This document shows, in pieces, positions 48,267 through 57,427 of a DNA stretch of 64,000 bases. Source of the DNA: an uncultured Porphyromonadaceae bacterium (GTDB lineage Bacteria > Bacteroidota > Bacteroidia > Bacteroidales > Muribaculaceae); assembly GCA_946553045.1 (NCBI GenBank), contig CAMNRO010000005.1:37249-101248 (forward strand), read 5' to 3'. Position numbers and translations under genes: made by a program. The notes below the pieces were generated by a model, which saw only the letters and a program-made list of their open reading frames with translations, was not told the DNA's origin and ran no database searches. The number at the start of each line of letters is the position of its first letter. The stretch's first letter is position 1.

Positions 48267-50738
48267 TTATCGTAGTTCGGCATTGAAGCGGCGGCGCAGA
48301 CCGTCGACAACCTTGCTCATAATCTTGTCGATATGCTTGTCCTGGAGGGTCTTTTCGGGGTCCTGAAGGAGTATGGAGATTGCATACGACTTCTTGCCGG
48401 CCGGCAGCTTGTCGCCCTCGTAGACGTCGAAGAGCTCGACGCCCTGCAGGAGCTTGCGCTCGGCCTCGCGCACGGCGGCCTCGATTTCGGCCATGGTGAC
48501 GGTAGAGTCGATGAGCAGCGACAGGTCGCGCTTCACGGCCTGGGTCTTGGGCAGCGGCGTGTAGAGCGCGTTGTGGCGGGCGGCCAGGCGGCATACGGCA
48601 TCCCAGTCGAGTTCGGCATACACCACAGTCGCCTTGATGTCGGCGGCACGGCACGGCGCAGGCGCAACAACACCGGCGTGGCCCAGCAGGAGGCCTTTCT
48701 CATTGGTGATGGCCAGGGCGGCGGCGAAAATGCTGCCCTCGGCAACGTCGGTGGCCTTGAACACGGGGTTGATGCCGCAGCGGGCAAGCACATTGGCGAC
48801 GGCGGCCTTGAGGTCGAAGAAGGTCGCTTCTTCGCGCTGGCGCAGCCAGTTGGCGCCGCGGGTGGCGCCGGTCATCCACATGCCCAGACGGGCGCCTTCG
48901 CGGTAGGGTGCCAGAGGCGCCTCGGCGGTCGATTCCTTCTCGGGGTTGAGGAAGTAGACATTGCCGAACTCATAGAAGGCGAGGTCGGGGTTGCGGCGGT
49001 TGATATTGTGGGCCACCGATTCGAGACCGCCGAAAAGCAGAGTCTGGCGCATTACATTGAGGTCCTGGCTAAGCGGATTGAGCAGATGCACGCAGTTTGC
49101 GGCGGGGAAGTCGGTGAGGTCGCGGTAGTAGCCTTCGGCAGTGAGCGAATTGTTGAGGATTTCGTTCCAGCCGGCGCCGGTGAGCTGCTCGGCGATGATG
49201 CGGCGGAGGTCGTCGGCGGCATCGACCGGAGTCTTGAACGAGAGGCAGGCGTGCAGCTCGTCGCTCATGGCGATATTATTGTATCCGTAGATTCGGAGCA
49301 CATCTTCGATGACGTCGCAGGGGCGCTGCACGTCTACGCGGTAGGTCGGCACGGCAAGGCGGAGCTCGTCGCCGTTCTCCTCAACAGCCACTTCGAGCGA
49401 TTTGAGAATGCCGCCCACGGTCTCGCGGGGAATCTCGCGGCCTATCAGACGCGCGAAGTCGCCGAATTTCATCTCCACGGGGTAGGGTGCCACCGGGGTG
49501 GGGTACCAGTCTACGACATCGCCCGTGATAGTGCCTCCGGCAGTCTCCTTGATGAGGAGAGCGGCAAGCTTGAGGGCGTAGAGGCAGCCGTTGGGGTCAA
49601 CGCCGCGCTCGAAGCGGAACGACGAGTCGGTGCTTATGCCCATGCGGCGGGCCGAGCGGCGCACGCTTGTAGAGTTGAAGCAGGCGCTTTCGAGGAAGAT
49701 GTCGACAGTGTTTTCGGTCACGCCCGAATCGAGGCCGCCGAACACGCCGGCGATACATTTTTCCTCTTTAGAGTCGCATATCATCAGGTCGGCATCGGTG
49801 AGAGTGCGCTCCACGCCGTCGAGAGTGGTGAATTTTGTTCCGGCCTTGGCCTTGCGCACCACAATGCTGTCGTCGGCAAGAGTGGCCGCGTCGAAAGCAT
49901 GGAGGGGCTGGCCGATGGCGTGGAGTATGAAGTTGGTCACATCGACCACATTGTTTATCGGATTCATGCCGATAGCCGTCAGGCGGTTGCGCAGCCATTC
50001 GGGGCTCTCGCACACCTTGGCGCCGCGGATTGTGAGGCCGCAGTAGCGCACGCAGGCCTCGGGAGCCTCTACGGTCACGCTCACGGCCTTGCCGGCGGCA
50101 TCGTCAACCTTGAAACCGTCGACCGAAGGCTTGCGGGCTTCCGTAGCCGTCTTGTGGCAGCTCAGCCATGCGGCCAGGTCGCGGGCCACGCCATAGTGCG
50201 AGGCGGCGTCGATGCGGTTGGGGGTCAGGTCTACCTCGAGCACATAGTCGTTCTCGATGTGGTAGTATTCGGCCGCGGGGTGGCCAATGAAAGCTTCGGC
50301 CTCGGCGGGAAGGACAATGATTCCGTCGTGGGCATGGCCGATACCGATTTCGTCTTCGGCGCATATCATGCCGAACGACTCAACGCCGCGTATCTTCGAT
50401 TTCTTGATTTTGAACTCGCTGCCGTCGGGGGCATAGAGCGTGGTGCCTACGGTTGCGACTACTACAGTCTGGCCGGCTGCCACATTGGGCGCGCCGCACA
50501 CTATCTGCACCGGACCCTGGCCGAGTTCGACGGTGGTGATGTGGAGATGGTCGCTGTCGGGGTGAGCTTCGCACGTCAGAACCTTGCCTATCACTATGCC
50601 GGCGAGGCCGCCGCGGATTGATTCTACCGTTTCAATGCCTCCGGTTTCGAGGCCTATCGAGGTCAGGGCAGCGCTGAGTTCTTCGGGGGTAAGGTCGAAG
50701 TCAACGTACTCCTTGAGCCATTTATATGATACGTTCAT
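48267..50738 (-). CDS. pheT: Phenylalanyl-tRNA synthetase beta subunit
   Basis: This 823-residue subunit starts MNVSYKWLKEYVDFDLTPEE. It contains the EMAP-type tRNA-binding domain (about residues 40-150), B3/B4 and B5 domains (VRRSARRMGISTDSSFRFERGVDP), the pseudo-catalytic core and the C-terminal FDX-ACB domain (PLPKTQAVKRDLSLLIDSTV). With PheS it charges tRNA-Phe. pheS is not adjacent, as is common in Bacteroidota. A frame extension to 50783 is rejected because the family start is MNVSYKWL. The -7 box is at 50788-50795. Confidence 0.96.
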   Translation of the reverse strand: MNVSYKWLKEYVDFDLTPEELSAALTSIGLETGGIETVESIRGGLAGIVIGKVLTCEAHPDSDHLHITTVELGQGPVQIVCGAPNVAAGQTVVVATVGTTLYAPDGSEFKIKKSKIRGVESFGMICAEDEIGIGHAHDGIIVLPAEAEAFIGHPAAEYYHIENDYVLEVDLTPNRIDAASHYGVARDLAAWLSCHKTATEARKPSVDGFKVDDAAGKAVSVTVEAPEACVRYCGLTIRGAKVCESPEWLRNRLTAIGMNPINNVVDVTNFILHAIGQPLHAFDAATLADDSIVVRKAKAGTKFTTLDGVERTLTDADLMICDSKEEKCIAGVFGGLDSGVTENTVDIFLESACFNSTSVRRSARRMGISTDSSFRFERGVDPNGCLYALKLAALLIKETAGGTITGDVVDWYPTPVAPYPVEMKFGDFARLIGREIPRETVGGILKSLEVAVEENGDELRLAVPTYRVDVQRPCDVIEDVLRIYGYNNIAMSDELHACLSFKTPVDAADDLRRIIAEQLTGAGWNEILNNSLTAEGYYRDLTDFPAANCVHLLNPLSQDLNVMRQTLLFGGLESVAHNINRRNPDLAFYEFGNVYFLNPEKESTAEAPLAPYREGARLGMWMTGATRGANWLRQREEATFFDLKAAVANVLARCGINPVFKATDVAEGSIFAAALAITNEKGLLLGHAGVVAPAPCRAADIKATVVYAELDWDAVCRLAARHNALYTPLPKTQAVKRDLSLLIDSTVTMAEIEAAVREAERKLLQGVELFDVYEGDKLPAGKKSYAISILLQDPEKTLQDKHIDKIMSKVVDGLRRRFNAELR

Positions 50739-50787
50739 TTGAGGTGTTGTAATGATGTGGTTGGCAGCCTTAGCCGCTTTCAATCTG

Positions 50788-50819
50788 CAAAGTTAGCTAT
50801 TTTCCCCGCAAGCCCCAAA
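50788..50819 (-). promoter_or_regulatory. Promoter of pheT
   Basis: On the minus strand TTTG (50816-50819) and TAACTTTG (50788-50795) are separated by 20 nt, a perfect consensus pair. The predicted leader is about 43 nt. Confidence 0.65.
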
Positions 50820-50830
50820 AAAAATTAGTT

Positions 50831-51080
50831 GAGAGGGGCGAGGAGCGAGGGGCGAGGGCTTTTTTAGGGGCGAGTGGAGAGGGATTTTTAGGGGCGAGGA
50901 ACGAGGAGCGAGGAACGAGGGCTTTTTAGGGGCGAGGAACGAGGAGCGAGGAACGAGGGCTTTTTAGGGGCGAGGTACGGGGTGCGAGGAACGAGGGCTT
51001 TTTAGGGGCGAGGTACGGGGTGCGAGGAACGAGGGCCTAAACGTCATACAACTCGTACCTCGCCCCTCTCCACTCGCCCC
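50831..51080. repeat. GAGGAAC heptamer array with 38-nt higher-order copies and an inverted arm
   Basis: Heptamers gaggagc, gaggaac, gaggtac and gagggct fill about 50831-51038. The phrase gctttttaggggcgagg starts at 50921, 50959 and 50997, i.e. exactly 38 nt apart, so a higher-order unit has been copied in tandem. An inverted arm (ctcgtacctcgcccctctcc and cactcgcccc) lies at 51052-51080. The 402-nt gap holds nothing else besides the two promoters. Confidence 0.85.
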
Positions 51081-51084
51081 TAAT

Positions 51085-51115
51085 TTTGCTGGCTTGAAAA
51101 GTTTTTGTAACTTTG
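51085..51115 (+). promoter_or_regulatory. Promoter of the M28-sufE operon
   Basis: TTTG at 51085-51088 and TAACTTTG at 51108-51115 are 19 nt apart, a perfect consensus pair. It lies directly after the inverted arm of the GAGG array. Confidence 0.65.
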
Positions 51116-51140
51116 TCGTCAAATAATAGACACAAAAGCT

Positions 51141-52145
51141 ATGAAAATGAGCTCCTCACTTCTGCTCGGTGTCGTTCTCTGCTGCTGTAGCGCTTGCGGC
51201 AACAATGTCAACGCCAACAAAAGCACTGCCGCCGACAGTAGTCCTAAATCCGAAATCATCGGTTCCTTTAACGCCGACAGTGCATATGCCTACGTGGCGC
51301 GCCAGGTCGAGTTCGGCCCTCGTGTGCCGGGCTCGCAAGGTCACAGGGCATGTCGCGACTGGCTCGTGACGACCCTCGAAGGCTTCAGCCCCGACACCCT
51401 TATCGTGCAGAATGCCGAGGTCAAGGCATACAACGGCGACATACTTCCTATTTCCAACATCTTCGCCGGATTCAACATGGCCGCGCCAAAGCGTGTGCTC
51501 CTCGCGGCGCACTGGGATACGCGCCCCTGGGCCGACAAAGAATCGTCATCCGAAAACCGCGCCAAGCCTATCCCCGGCGCAAACGACGGCGGCAGCGGCA
51601 CCGGTGTGCTCCTCGAGATAGCGCGCAACCTCGCCCTGAAGGCGCCTCAGATAGGCGTAGACATACTCCTTGTCGATGCCGAAGATTACGGACAGTCCGA
51701 CGGCTTCAGCGACAACACCGACACATGGTGCCTCGGCACACAGTACTGGGTCAGCCACATGACACCCTACACCCTCCGCAACCGCCCCGAATATGGCATC
51801 CTCCTCGACATGGTCGGAGCTGCCGGCGCAAAATTCTACTACGAACTATTCTCGCAGGCCGAAGCCCGCGTGCCGACTATAAAGGTGTGGAGCGAGGCCG
51901 ACCGTCTCGGTTTTTCCGATACATTTGTGCGCGAGAAAGGAGCCCCGGTAATCGACGACCACATTTTCCTCACCCGGGCCGGAATACCGACCACCGACAT
52001 CATCGAGTCGCAGCATCACCAGACCGGCTCTTTCCACCCCTGCTGGCATACCCTTGCCGACGATATGAGCAATATCGACCGCCGTACGCTCGACGCCGTC
52101 GGAAAGACCGTTCTCAATGTAGTTTATAAAGAAAGAATACAATGA
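51141..52145 (+). CDS. M28 family peptidase, glutaminyl-cyclase-like lipoprotein
   Basis: This 334-residue protein has a lipoprotein-type signal (SSSLLLGVVLCCCSACG). The M28 zinc sites are His-Asp in LLAAHWDTRPWADKE, Asp in PGANDGGSGTGVLLEIA, Glu in LVDAEDYGQSDGF and His in TGSFHPCWHTLADD. The AHWDTRPWAD and DAEDYG blocks are those of glutaminyl-peptide cyclotransferases, which form N-terminal pyroglutamate on exported proteins. In Bacteroidota this modification is common after signal peptidase I cleavage before Gln. A plain aminopeptidase is the alternative. Its stop overlaps sufE by 4 nt. Confidence 0.85.
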   Translation: MKMSSSLLLGVVLCCCSACGNNVNANKSTAADSSPKSEIIGSFNADSAYAYVARQVEFGPRVPGSQGHRACRDWLVTTLEGFSPDTLIVQNAEVKAYNGDILPISNIFAGFNMAAPKRVLLAAHWDTRPWADKESSSENRAKPIPGANDGGSGTGVLLEIARNLALKAPQIGVDILLVDAEDYGQSDGFSDNTDTWCLGTQYWVSHMTPYTLRNRPEYGILLDMVGAAGAKFYYELFSQAEARVPTIKVWSEADRLGFSDTFVREKGAPVIDDHIFLTRAGIPTTDIIESQHHQTGSFHPCWHTLADDMSNIDRRTLDAVGKTVLNVVYKERIQ

Positions 52146-52564
52146 CTATAAAGGAAAAAGAAGATGAACTCGTAGACCAGTTCGTAGACATCGACGACTG
52201 GATGGACCGCTACGCCTACATCATAGACCTCGGAAACGCGCTCGAGCCCCTGCCCGAATCGCTCAAGACCCCCGACCGCCTCATCGAAGGCTGCCAGAGC
52301 CGCGTATGGCTCGACGCCGAGAAAACCGCCGACGGAAAAGTGATATACCGCGCCGACTCCGATGCCATAATCGTGAAAGGCATCATATCGATGCTCGTCG
52401 AGGTCCTCTCGGGCCATACCCCCGACGAAATCCTCGCCGACGACCTCAGCTTCATCGAGCGCATAGGCCTCGCCGAACACCTGTCACCCACGCGCAGCAA
52501 CGGCCTCGTGGCCATGATCAAACAAATGCGCGCCTACGCCCTGGCATTCAGCTTAGGAAATTAA
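52142..52564 (+). CDS. sufE: SufE family cysteine desulfuration protein
   Basis: This 140-residue protein has the sulfur-accepting cysteine in RLIEGCQSRVWLDAEK near residue 51. ADSDAIIVKGIISMLVEVLSG follows, and the C-terminal end is SFIERIGLAEHLSPTRSNGL, all typical of SufE. It accepts persulfide from SufS for Fe-S cluster assembly in the cytoplasm. No other suf genes are near. The final residues (LGN) and stop are encoded by octamer units cagcttag and gaaattaa, the latter ending exactly with the TAA. Confidence 0.94.
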   Translation: MTIKEKEDELVDQFVDIDDWMDRYAYIIDLGNALEPLPESLKTPDRLIEGCQSRVWLDAEKTADGKVIYRADSDAIIVKGIISMLVEVLSGHTPDEILADDLSFIERIGLAEHLSPTRSNGLVAMIKQMRAYALAFSLGN

Positions 52565-52735
52565 GAAATTAGGAAATTAAGAGGTTAGGAAATTATGGCA
52601 TTAGGTATTTCCAGCTTTTTAACTTTCCAAATTTTCTTCCGGGCCTCCTAATTTCATAATTTCTTGTAACCGTCCTAACCACCTAACTTCATAACCACCT
52701 AACCACCTAACCTCTCCTAATCTCCTTAAACAACG
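52549..52735. repeat. Inverted octamer arrays from the sufE stop toward coaX
   Basis: Seven in-phase units (cagcttag, gaaattaa, gaaattag, gaaattaa, gaggttag, gaaattat, ggcattag) fill 52549-52604 and include the sufE stop. Inverted units (ctaaccac, ctaacttc, ataaccac, ctaaccac, ctaacctc, tcctaatc) fill about 52640-52730. Confidence 0.85.
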
Positions 52736-52763
52736 GTTAATTTATTATAAAAGGCGGGGGCAA

Positions 52764-52795
52764 TTGGGTAGAGTGCCGATTTTATATTAATTTTG
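52764..52795 (+). promoter_or_regulatory. Leaderless-type promoter of the coaX operon
   Basis: TTG at 52764-52766 and TAATTTTG at 52788-52795 are 21 nt apart. Seven nt separate the -7 box from the ATG at 52803, so transcription would start at the start codon itself. Confidence 0.65.
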
Positions 52796-52802
52796 CCCCC
52801 AA

Positions 52803-53555
52803 ATGACAAAGAGGCTGACTATAGACCGCGGCAATACAGCCCTCAAGGCCGCGATATGGGATGGCGGCGGACACCTTGAGAAGGTGGTTTCGCTGTCTGC
52901 TCATTCGTGTATATCAGAGGTTGTGGAAGCGCTTGGCGTCGCACAGCTATCGGCTGTCGGCTACAGCAGCGTTGTGAAAGACGCATGCCGCCCCGACCTC
53001 GAAGTCCTTTCGGGCCTCGGATGTGCGGTCTACGATGTGAAAAGCGACATAGCCCTGCCCTTTGTCAACGCCTACGGCACCCCCGAGACCCTCGGCGCCG
53101 ACCGCATAGCCGCCCTTGCCGGCGCCCTGGAACTTATCGACGGCTGCGGCGCCCTTGTGGCAGACCTCGGAACGGCGGCTACCTTCGACCTCCTCGAGGC
53201 CACGCCCGACGGGCCCGTCTACCGTGGCGGAAACATATCGCCCGGCGTGCCTCTGCGTCTGCGCTCGCTCAACGAGCACACATCGGCGCTCCCGCAGGTA
53301 TCACCCGACCTTGTGCCCGACAGTCTCTGGGGCCATTCCACCGCTTCGGCCCTGCTCAACGGCGCTGTCTATGGCATGATGGCCGAGCTCGAGTTCTACC
53401 GCTCGCACGCCCCACAAGGCTGCGCCACGGTGCTCACCGGCGGCGGCTCCGAATATCTGATAAAAAACAATCTTATCACATTCCAGCATATCCACGACCC
53501 GCACCTTGTGCTAAGAGGTCTAAACAGCATCATAAACTACAATGAAAATCGCTAA
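52803..53555 (+). CDS. coaX: Type III pantothenate kinase
   Basis: This 250-residue ASKHA-fold enzyme catalyses the first step of CoA synthesis and is not inhibited by CoA. It shows LTIDRGNTALKAAIWDG (phosphate 1), YGTPETLGADRIAALAGAL (the GADR block) and LVADLGTAATFDLLEA (phosphate 2), then GGNISPGVPLRLRSLNEHT. Length is typical. It overlaps the downstream outer-membrane gene by 14 nt. The -7 box lies 7 nt before the ATG, so the mRNA is probably leaderless. Confidence 0.95.
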   Translation: MTKRLTIDRGNTALKAAIWDGGGHLEKVVSLSAHSCISEVVEALGVAQLSAVGYSSVVKDACRPDLEVLSGLGCAVYDVKSDIALPFVNAYGTPETLGADRIAALAGALELIDGCGALVADLGTAATFDLLEATPDGPVYRGGNISPGVPLRLRSLNEHTSALPQVSPDLVPDSLWGHSTASALLNGAVYGMMAELEFYRSHAPQGCATVLTGGGSEYLIKNNLITFQHIHDPHLVLRGLNSIINYNENR

Positions 53556-54792
53556 GATAATAGCAGCTTTCGCAATCCTTCTTGCAACGGCGGCAAGCGC
53601 CCAGAACGGCGTAATGACCCCCTATTCGAGCTTCGGATACGGCATTCTGAGTGACCACGCCACTTCCTCGCAGCGCGCCATGGGCGGCGTGGGCTATGCC
53701 ATGAACTCCGGCCGTCAGATTAACGTGATGAACCCCGCCTCATATGCCTCGATAGATACCCTCACATTCCTCTTCGACATGGGTGTGGACGTCACCGCCC
53801 TCTGGCAGACCGAGAACGTCGACGGAAAAGTACATAAAGACAACAGCTTCGGCGGCGGTCTCGACTACGCCACAATGCAGTTCCCGCTTGGCCGTTATAT
53901 GGGAGCCTCGGTGGGCGTGGTGCCCTTCTCTTCTGTCGGATATTCGTTCGGCAGCGAGATTGAAAACGGTATCGACTCGCGCCAGGGCTCAGGCAGCCTC
54001 AACGAGCTCTACCTCGGTGTCGCCGGACGACCCTTCAAGGGCTTCTCCATCGGCGCCAACATATCATATCTGTTCGGTACAATCCTGAACGACACATATG
54101 CCGTCGCTACGGCCGGATACAGCACCCTCTATCAGAAGCAGCTCGAAGTGCGCGACTACCACCTTAACTTCGGCGCCCAGTACTCGCTGCCCCTGCGCGG
54201 CACCGACCGTATCACCCTCGGCCTCACATACAGCCCCGAGAAGACTCTTCTGGGCAACGCACGCCTCGTCTACTACGACACCCAGGCCGACACCGAGCCG
54301 AGCATAACCGACGAGCACAAGCTTAAAAACAACTATTCGCTGCCCGAAACATGGGGCGCCGGCATATGCTATCAGCTCGACCGCCGTCTTCTGGTCGAAT
54401 TCGACTACACCTACCAGCCCTGGAGCAAAGCGAAGTTCAGAGGCTTCGACGGCGAGGACATGACACACAAGTATGCCGACCGAAGCAAATATGCCCTCGG
54501 TATGCAGTTCACGCCCAATATCCGAGGCAATTACTTCAGCCGCATACAGTATCGTGCAGGTCTCTACTACAACAACGACTACCTCATGATACGCGACAAC
54601 CGCTTGCGCGAATATGGCGTCACATGCGGTTTCGGTTTCCCCGTGCCGACATTCAAGACCATCGTCAACCTCGGATTCGAGTGGAAGCACCGCCAGGCTA
54701 ATCCCAATCCTCTCATCAAGGAGAATTACTTTAATATCACTCTCGGCATTAACTTCAACGAGATGTGGTTCGGTCAAAGCAAAATCGACTGA
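53542..54792 (+). CDS. Outer-membrane beta-barrel protein (FadL-like), upstream of lptC
   Basis: This 416-residue protein has a signal peptide (MKIAKIIAAFAILLATAASAQ). A body of alternating hydrophobic beta strands follows, beginning GVMTPYSSFGYGILSDHATSSQRAMGGVGYA and MNPASYASIDTLTFLFDMG. The MNPAS block resembles the start of FadL/OmpP1-type barrels. Later strands include WGAGICYQLDRRLLVEFDYTYQPW. A role in hydrophobic-compound or lipid transport is inferred only from this resemblance. It overlaps coaX by 14 nt and lptC by 1 nt, so all are one operon. Confidence 0.75.
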   Translation: MKIAKIIAAFAILLATAASAQNGVMTPYSSFGYGILSDHATSSQRAMGGVGYAMNSGRQINVMNPASYASIDTLTFLFDMGVDVTALWQTENVDGKVHKDNSFGGGLDYATMQFPLGRYMGASVGVVPFSSVGYSFGSEIENGIDSRQGSGSLNELYLGVAGRPFKGFSIGANISYLFGTILNDTYAVATAGYSTLYQKQLEVRDYHLNFGAQYSLPLRGTDRITLGLTYSPEKTLLGNARLVYYDTQADTEPSITDEHKLKNNYSLPETWGAGICYQLDRRLLVEFDYTYQPWSKAKFRGFDGEDMTHKYADRSKYALGMQFTPNIRGNYFSRIQYRAGLYYNNDYLMIRDNRLREYGVTCGFGFPVPTFKTIVNLGFEWKHRQANPNPLIKENYFNITLGINFNEMWFGQSKID

Positions 54793-55580
54793 TGTATTCA
54801 GGCAGCACAATGCGCGCATTGCCTGCGGCGGCGGCTCTCCTCGGTGCCGTCGCCTGGCTTTTTTCGGCATGCTCGCCCGAAAAACAGCATTATGTGCCTA
54901 ACTCGCTGGGTGGCGACCTCACGCCCACGATGGCGACGGCCGATGTCACAACCCTCATCAGCGACAGCGGATACACCCGATACAAGGTCGTGACGCCGCT
55001 GTGGCAGATGTTCGAGGACGCCGAAGAGCCCTTCTGGCGCTTCCCCGACGGAATAGAGCTCGAGCAGTACGACCACGACATGAACCCCGAGTCGAACGTC
55101 GTGTGCGATTCGGCCGTGTATCTCTCGCGCAAGCGCATATGGCAGCTCGACGGAAACGTTGTGATGGTCAACACCCTGCGCGACAGTTTCCTCACCCAGC
55201 AGCTTTTCTGGGACCAGACAAAGAGGAAGATGTACACCGATTCGTTCATACACATCGTCCGCTCCGACCGCACAATCGAGGGCTATGGATTCGAATCGGA
55301 CCAGAACATGCTCTGGTACTCCGTCCGCAAGCCTACGGCCATACTGCCCGCGAACAGCATGCCCGGAGGCCGCAGAAATGCCGCCGACAGCGCTGTCGCA
55401 GAGAGTGCCGCGCCCGACTCGGCGCGCGCAGTGTCTGTGCGCCGTTCAAGCGCCGCAGCCACCGCAAAGCCCGCTCCGGCCGATGAGCAAAGCTTGGAGA
55501 AGGCTGTCGTTATTGAAGATAAAGAACCCCGACCGGTGACCAGGGAAAAAATCCAGCCGGTAAAACGTAAAGCATTATAA
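54792..55580 (+). CDS. lptC: LPS export ABC transporter periplasmic protein LptC
   Basis: This 262-residue lipoprotein-type protein has signal ALPAAAALLGAVAWLFSACS (lipobox FSAC). The OstA/LptC-like beta-jellyroll follows: ATADVTTLISDSGYTRYKVVTPLWQMFE, then IELEQYD and YLSRKRIWQLDGNVVMVN. The C-terminal 70 residues are Ala/Lys/Pro-rich. It carries LPS between the inner-membrane LptFG and the LptA bridge. The start overlaps the previous stop (TGATG), so an ATG at 54810 is a less likely alternative. The Bacteroidota lipoprotein form differs from the E. coli membrane-anchored form. Confidence 0.85.
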   Translation: MYSGSTMRALPAAAALLGAVAWLFSACSPEKQHYVPNSLGGDLTPTMATADVTTLISDSGYTRYKVVTPLWQMFEDAEEPFWRFPDGIELEQYDHDMNPESNVVCDSAVYLSRKRIWQLDGNVVMVNTLRDSFLTQQLFWDQTKRKMYTDSFIHIVRSDRTIEGYGFESDQNMLWYSVRKPTAILPANSMPGGRRNAADSAVAESAAPDSARAVSVRRSSAAATAKPAPADEQSLEKAVVIEDKEPRPVTREKIQPVKRKAL

Positions 55581-55582
55581 TC

Positions 55583-56857
55583 ATGGAATCCGACCAAGGT
55601 ATCTGGATTGCTATAACACTCGTATCGCTGCTGTTCTCGGCCCTGTTCTCGGGCTGCGAGATGGCATATGTGACCTCCGACCGCGTCCGCGTGGAGCTCG
55701 ACGTGAAGCGCGGAGGCCTCATCTCCAAAATCATAAACCTTTTCTACTCCCGCTCCGAGCTGTTCATATCCACTATTTTGGTGGGCAACAACGTGATGCT
55801 CGTCATCTACGGTATGGGAGCCGCAATGTTTATCGAGCCCTTCCTCGAGAAGATTTCGACAAACGAATTCTTCGTTCTTGTCTGCCAGACGCTCATCTCG
55901 ACGGCTGTGATTCTTCTCACGGGCGAGTTCCTGCCGAAGACCATTTTCGGCATTAACCCCAATAACTCCCTGAAAATCTTCGCCCTGCCCATCTGGATAT
56001 TCTATATCATACTCTATCCCGTATCGGTCTTCACGGCATGGCTGTCGAGAGCGCTGATGCGTCTGGTGGGCGTCAAGGACACGGCCAAACGCCTGCACCT
56101 CATTTCTATCGGCGACCTCAACGACTATATCGAGGAATCTATCGACGATCTTGAGGAACAGAAACAGACCGTAGAAAACGAGGTCAAGATTTTCCGCAAC
56201 GCCCTCGATTTCTCCTCGACCCACGTGCGCGACTGCATGACGCCCCGCAACGAAATCGTGGCCGTAAATATCGACACCGTATCGCGCGAGGAGCTCTCTG
56301 AAATGTTTACACGCACCGGCCGCTCAAAAATTCTCGTCTACCGCGAGGATATCGACAGCATCGAGGGTTATATCCACGTAAGCGAGCTTTTCGACCCCGC
56401 CAAAGACTGGAAGGAGCACATCAAACCCGTGCTTTTCGCTCCCGAAAACCTTATGGCCAACACCATGATGCGCCGTCTGCTCCAGCAGAAGCGCTCGATT
56501 GCAGTCGTGGTCGATGAGTTCGGCGGCACGGCAGGCATGCTTACCCTCGAAGACCTCATGGAAGAGATTTGCGGCAATATAGAAGACGAGCACGATACCG
56601 CCAAATACACAGCCCGCGAAATCGAGCCCGGAATCTACGAATTTTCTGGCCGCTGCGAAATTGCCGAGCTCAACGAGCGCTTCCACCTCGATATTCCCGA
56701 AGACGACAGCTACCAGACCATCGCCGGTCTCGTGCTGCACACCACCGGCACCATTCCCGAGCAGGACGCTACTGTCATCATCGGCGAGTACCGCCTCGAC
56801 ATAGTCAAAAAGTCGGCAGCCCGTATTGACCTTATACGCCTCAGCACTGCATCATAA
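55583..56857 (+). CDS. CNNM/CorC-HlyC family transporter (hemolysin-like, CBS pair)
   Basis: This 424-residue protein has an N-terminal DUF21 membrane domain ([23 protein letters not shown], then three TM segments to about residue 165). A CBS pair follows (about 205-330; [20 protein letters not shown] and [27 protein letters not shown]). The C-terminal CorC-HlyC domain is [32 protein letters not shown]. Relatives export or sense Mg2+, and in Flavobacteria a similar protein is GldE. It lies 2 nt after lptC in the operon. Confidence 0.92.
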   Translation: MESDQGIWIAITLVSLLFSALFSGCEMAYVTSDRVRVELDVKRGGLISKIINLFYSRSELFISTILVGNNVMLVIYGMGAAMFIEPFLEKISTNEFFVLVCQTLISTAVILLTGEFLPKTIFGINPNNSLKIFALPIWIFYIILYPVSVFTAWLSRALMRLVGVKDTAKRLHLISIGDLNDYIEESIDDLEEQKQTVENEVKIFRNALDFSSTHVRDCMTPRNEIVAVNIDTVSREELSEMFTRTGRSKILVYREDIDSIEGYIHVSELFDPAKDWKEHIKPVLFAPENLMANTMMRRLLQQKRSIAVVVDEFGGTAGMLTLEDLMEEICGNIEDEHDTAKYTAREIEPGIYEFSGRCEIAELNERFHLDIPEDDSYQTIAGLVLHTTGTIPEQDATVIIGEYRLDIVKKSAARIDLIRLSTAS

Positions 56858-56861
56858 TATT

Positions 56862-57317
56862 ATGGAAACAGGAGAAAAAATACCCGAAGTGCTCGGCCTC
56901 GATGCCGAGGGCCGCGAGATAAAGGCCTCAGACTTCGCCGGAAAACCCCTCATCATCTACTTCTATCCCAAAGACAACACCCCCGGCTGCACCGCCGAGG
57001 CCTGCTCCATACGCGACGGCTACCAGAGCCTCACTGCGCTTGGCTACACTGTCATAGGAATCAGCAAGGACTCCGCCGCCAGCCACCTCAAATTCGCCGG
57101 GAAATACGAGCTGCCTTTCCTGCTGCTGAGCGACTCCTCGACCGAGGTAAACCAGGCCTTCGGCGTATGGCAGAAAAAGAAAATGGCCGGCCGCGAGTAT
57201 ATGGGCACCGTCCGCACCACATTCATCACCGATGCCGACCACCGCATAACCCACATCATCAAAAAAGTAGACACCAAAAACGCCGCCCAGCAAATTATTG
57301 AGCTAATTGAGAATTAA
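56862..57317 (+). CDS. bcp: Thioredoxin-dependent thiol peroxidase (Bcp/PrxQ)
   Basis: This 151-residue peroxiredoxin has the peroxidatic Cys43 and resolving Cys48 in KDNTPGCTAEACSIRDGYQSL, the five-residue spacing of the Bcp/PrxQ group. It reduces hydrogen peroxide and organic peroxides using thioredoxin. The frame is open upstream, but the ATG at 56862 gives the family start. The last residues (ELIEN) and the stop coincide with aatt-type heptamer units of an array that continues downstream. Confidence 0.94.
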   Translation: METGEKIPEVLGLDAEGREIKASDFAGKPLIIYFYPKDNTPGCTAEACSIRDGYQSLTALGYTVIGISKDSAASHLKFAGKYELPFLLLSDSSTEVNQAFGVWQKKKMAGREYMGTVRTTFITDADHRITHIIKKVDTKNAAQQIIELIEN

Positions 57318-57427
57318 TAATTTATAATTAATAATTGAGCATTAGGAGAAATTACTTGTCGACTCCTCATTCTCAATTCCTCATTCTTCATTATTAATTA
57401 TTAATTCTTCATTCTCAATTCATAATT
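57302..57427. repeat. Inverted heptamer arrays between convergent bcp and acetyltransferase genes
   Basis: Six in-phase units (gctaatt, gagaatt, aataatt, tataatt, aataatt, gagcatt) fill 57302-57343, and the bcp stop lies within them. Nine inverted units (cctcatt, ctcaatt, cttcatt, attaatt, cataatt and others) fill 57365-57427. They run over the stop of the opposite gene (57420-57422). Both gene ends are therefore array-encoded, symmetrically. Confidence 0.88.
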
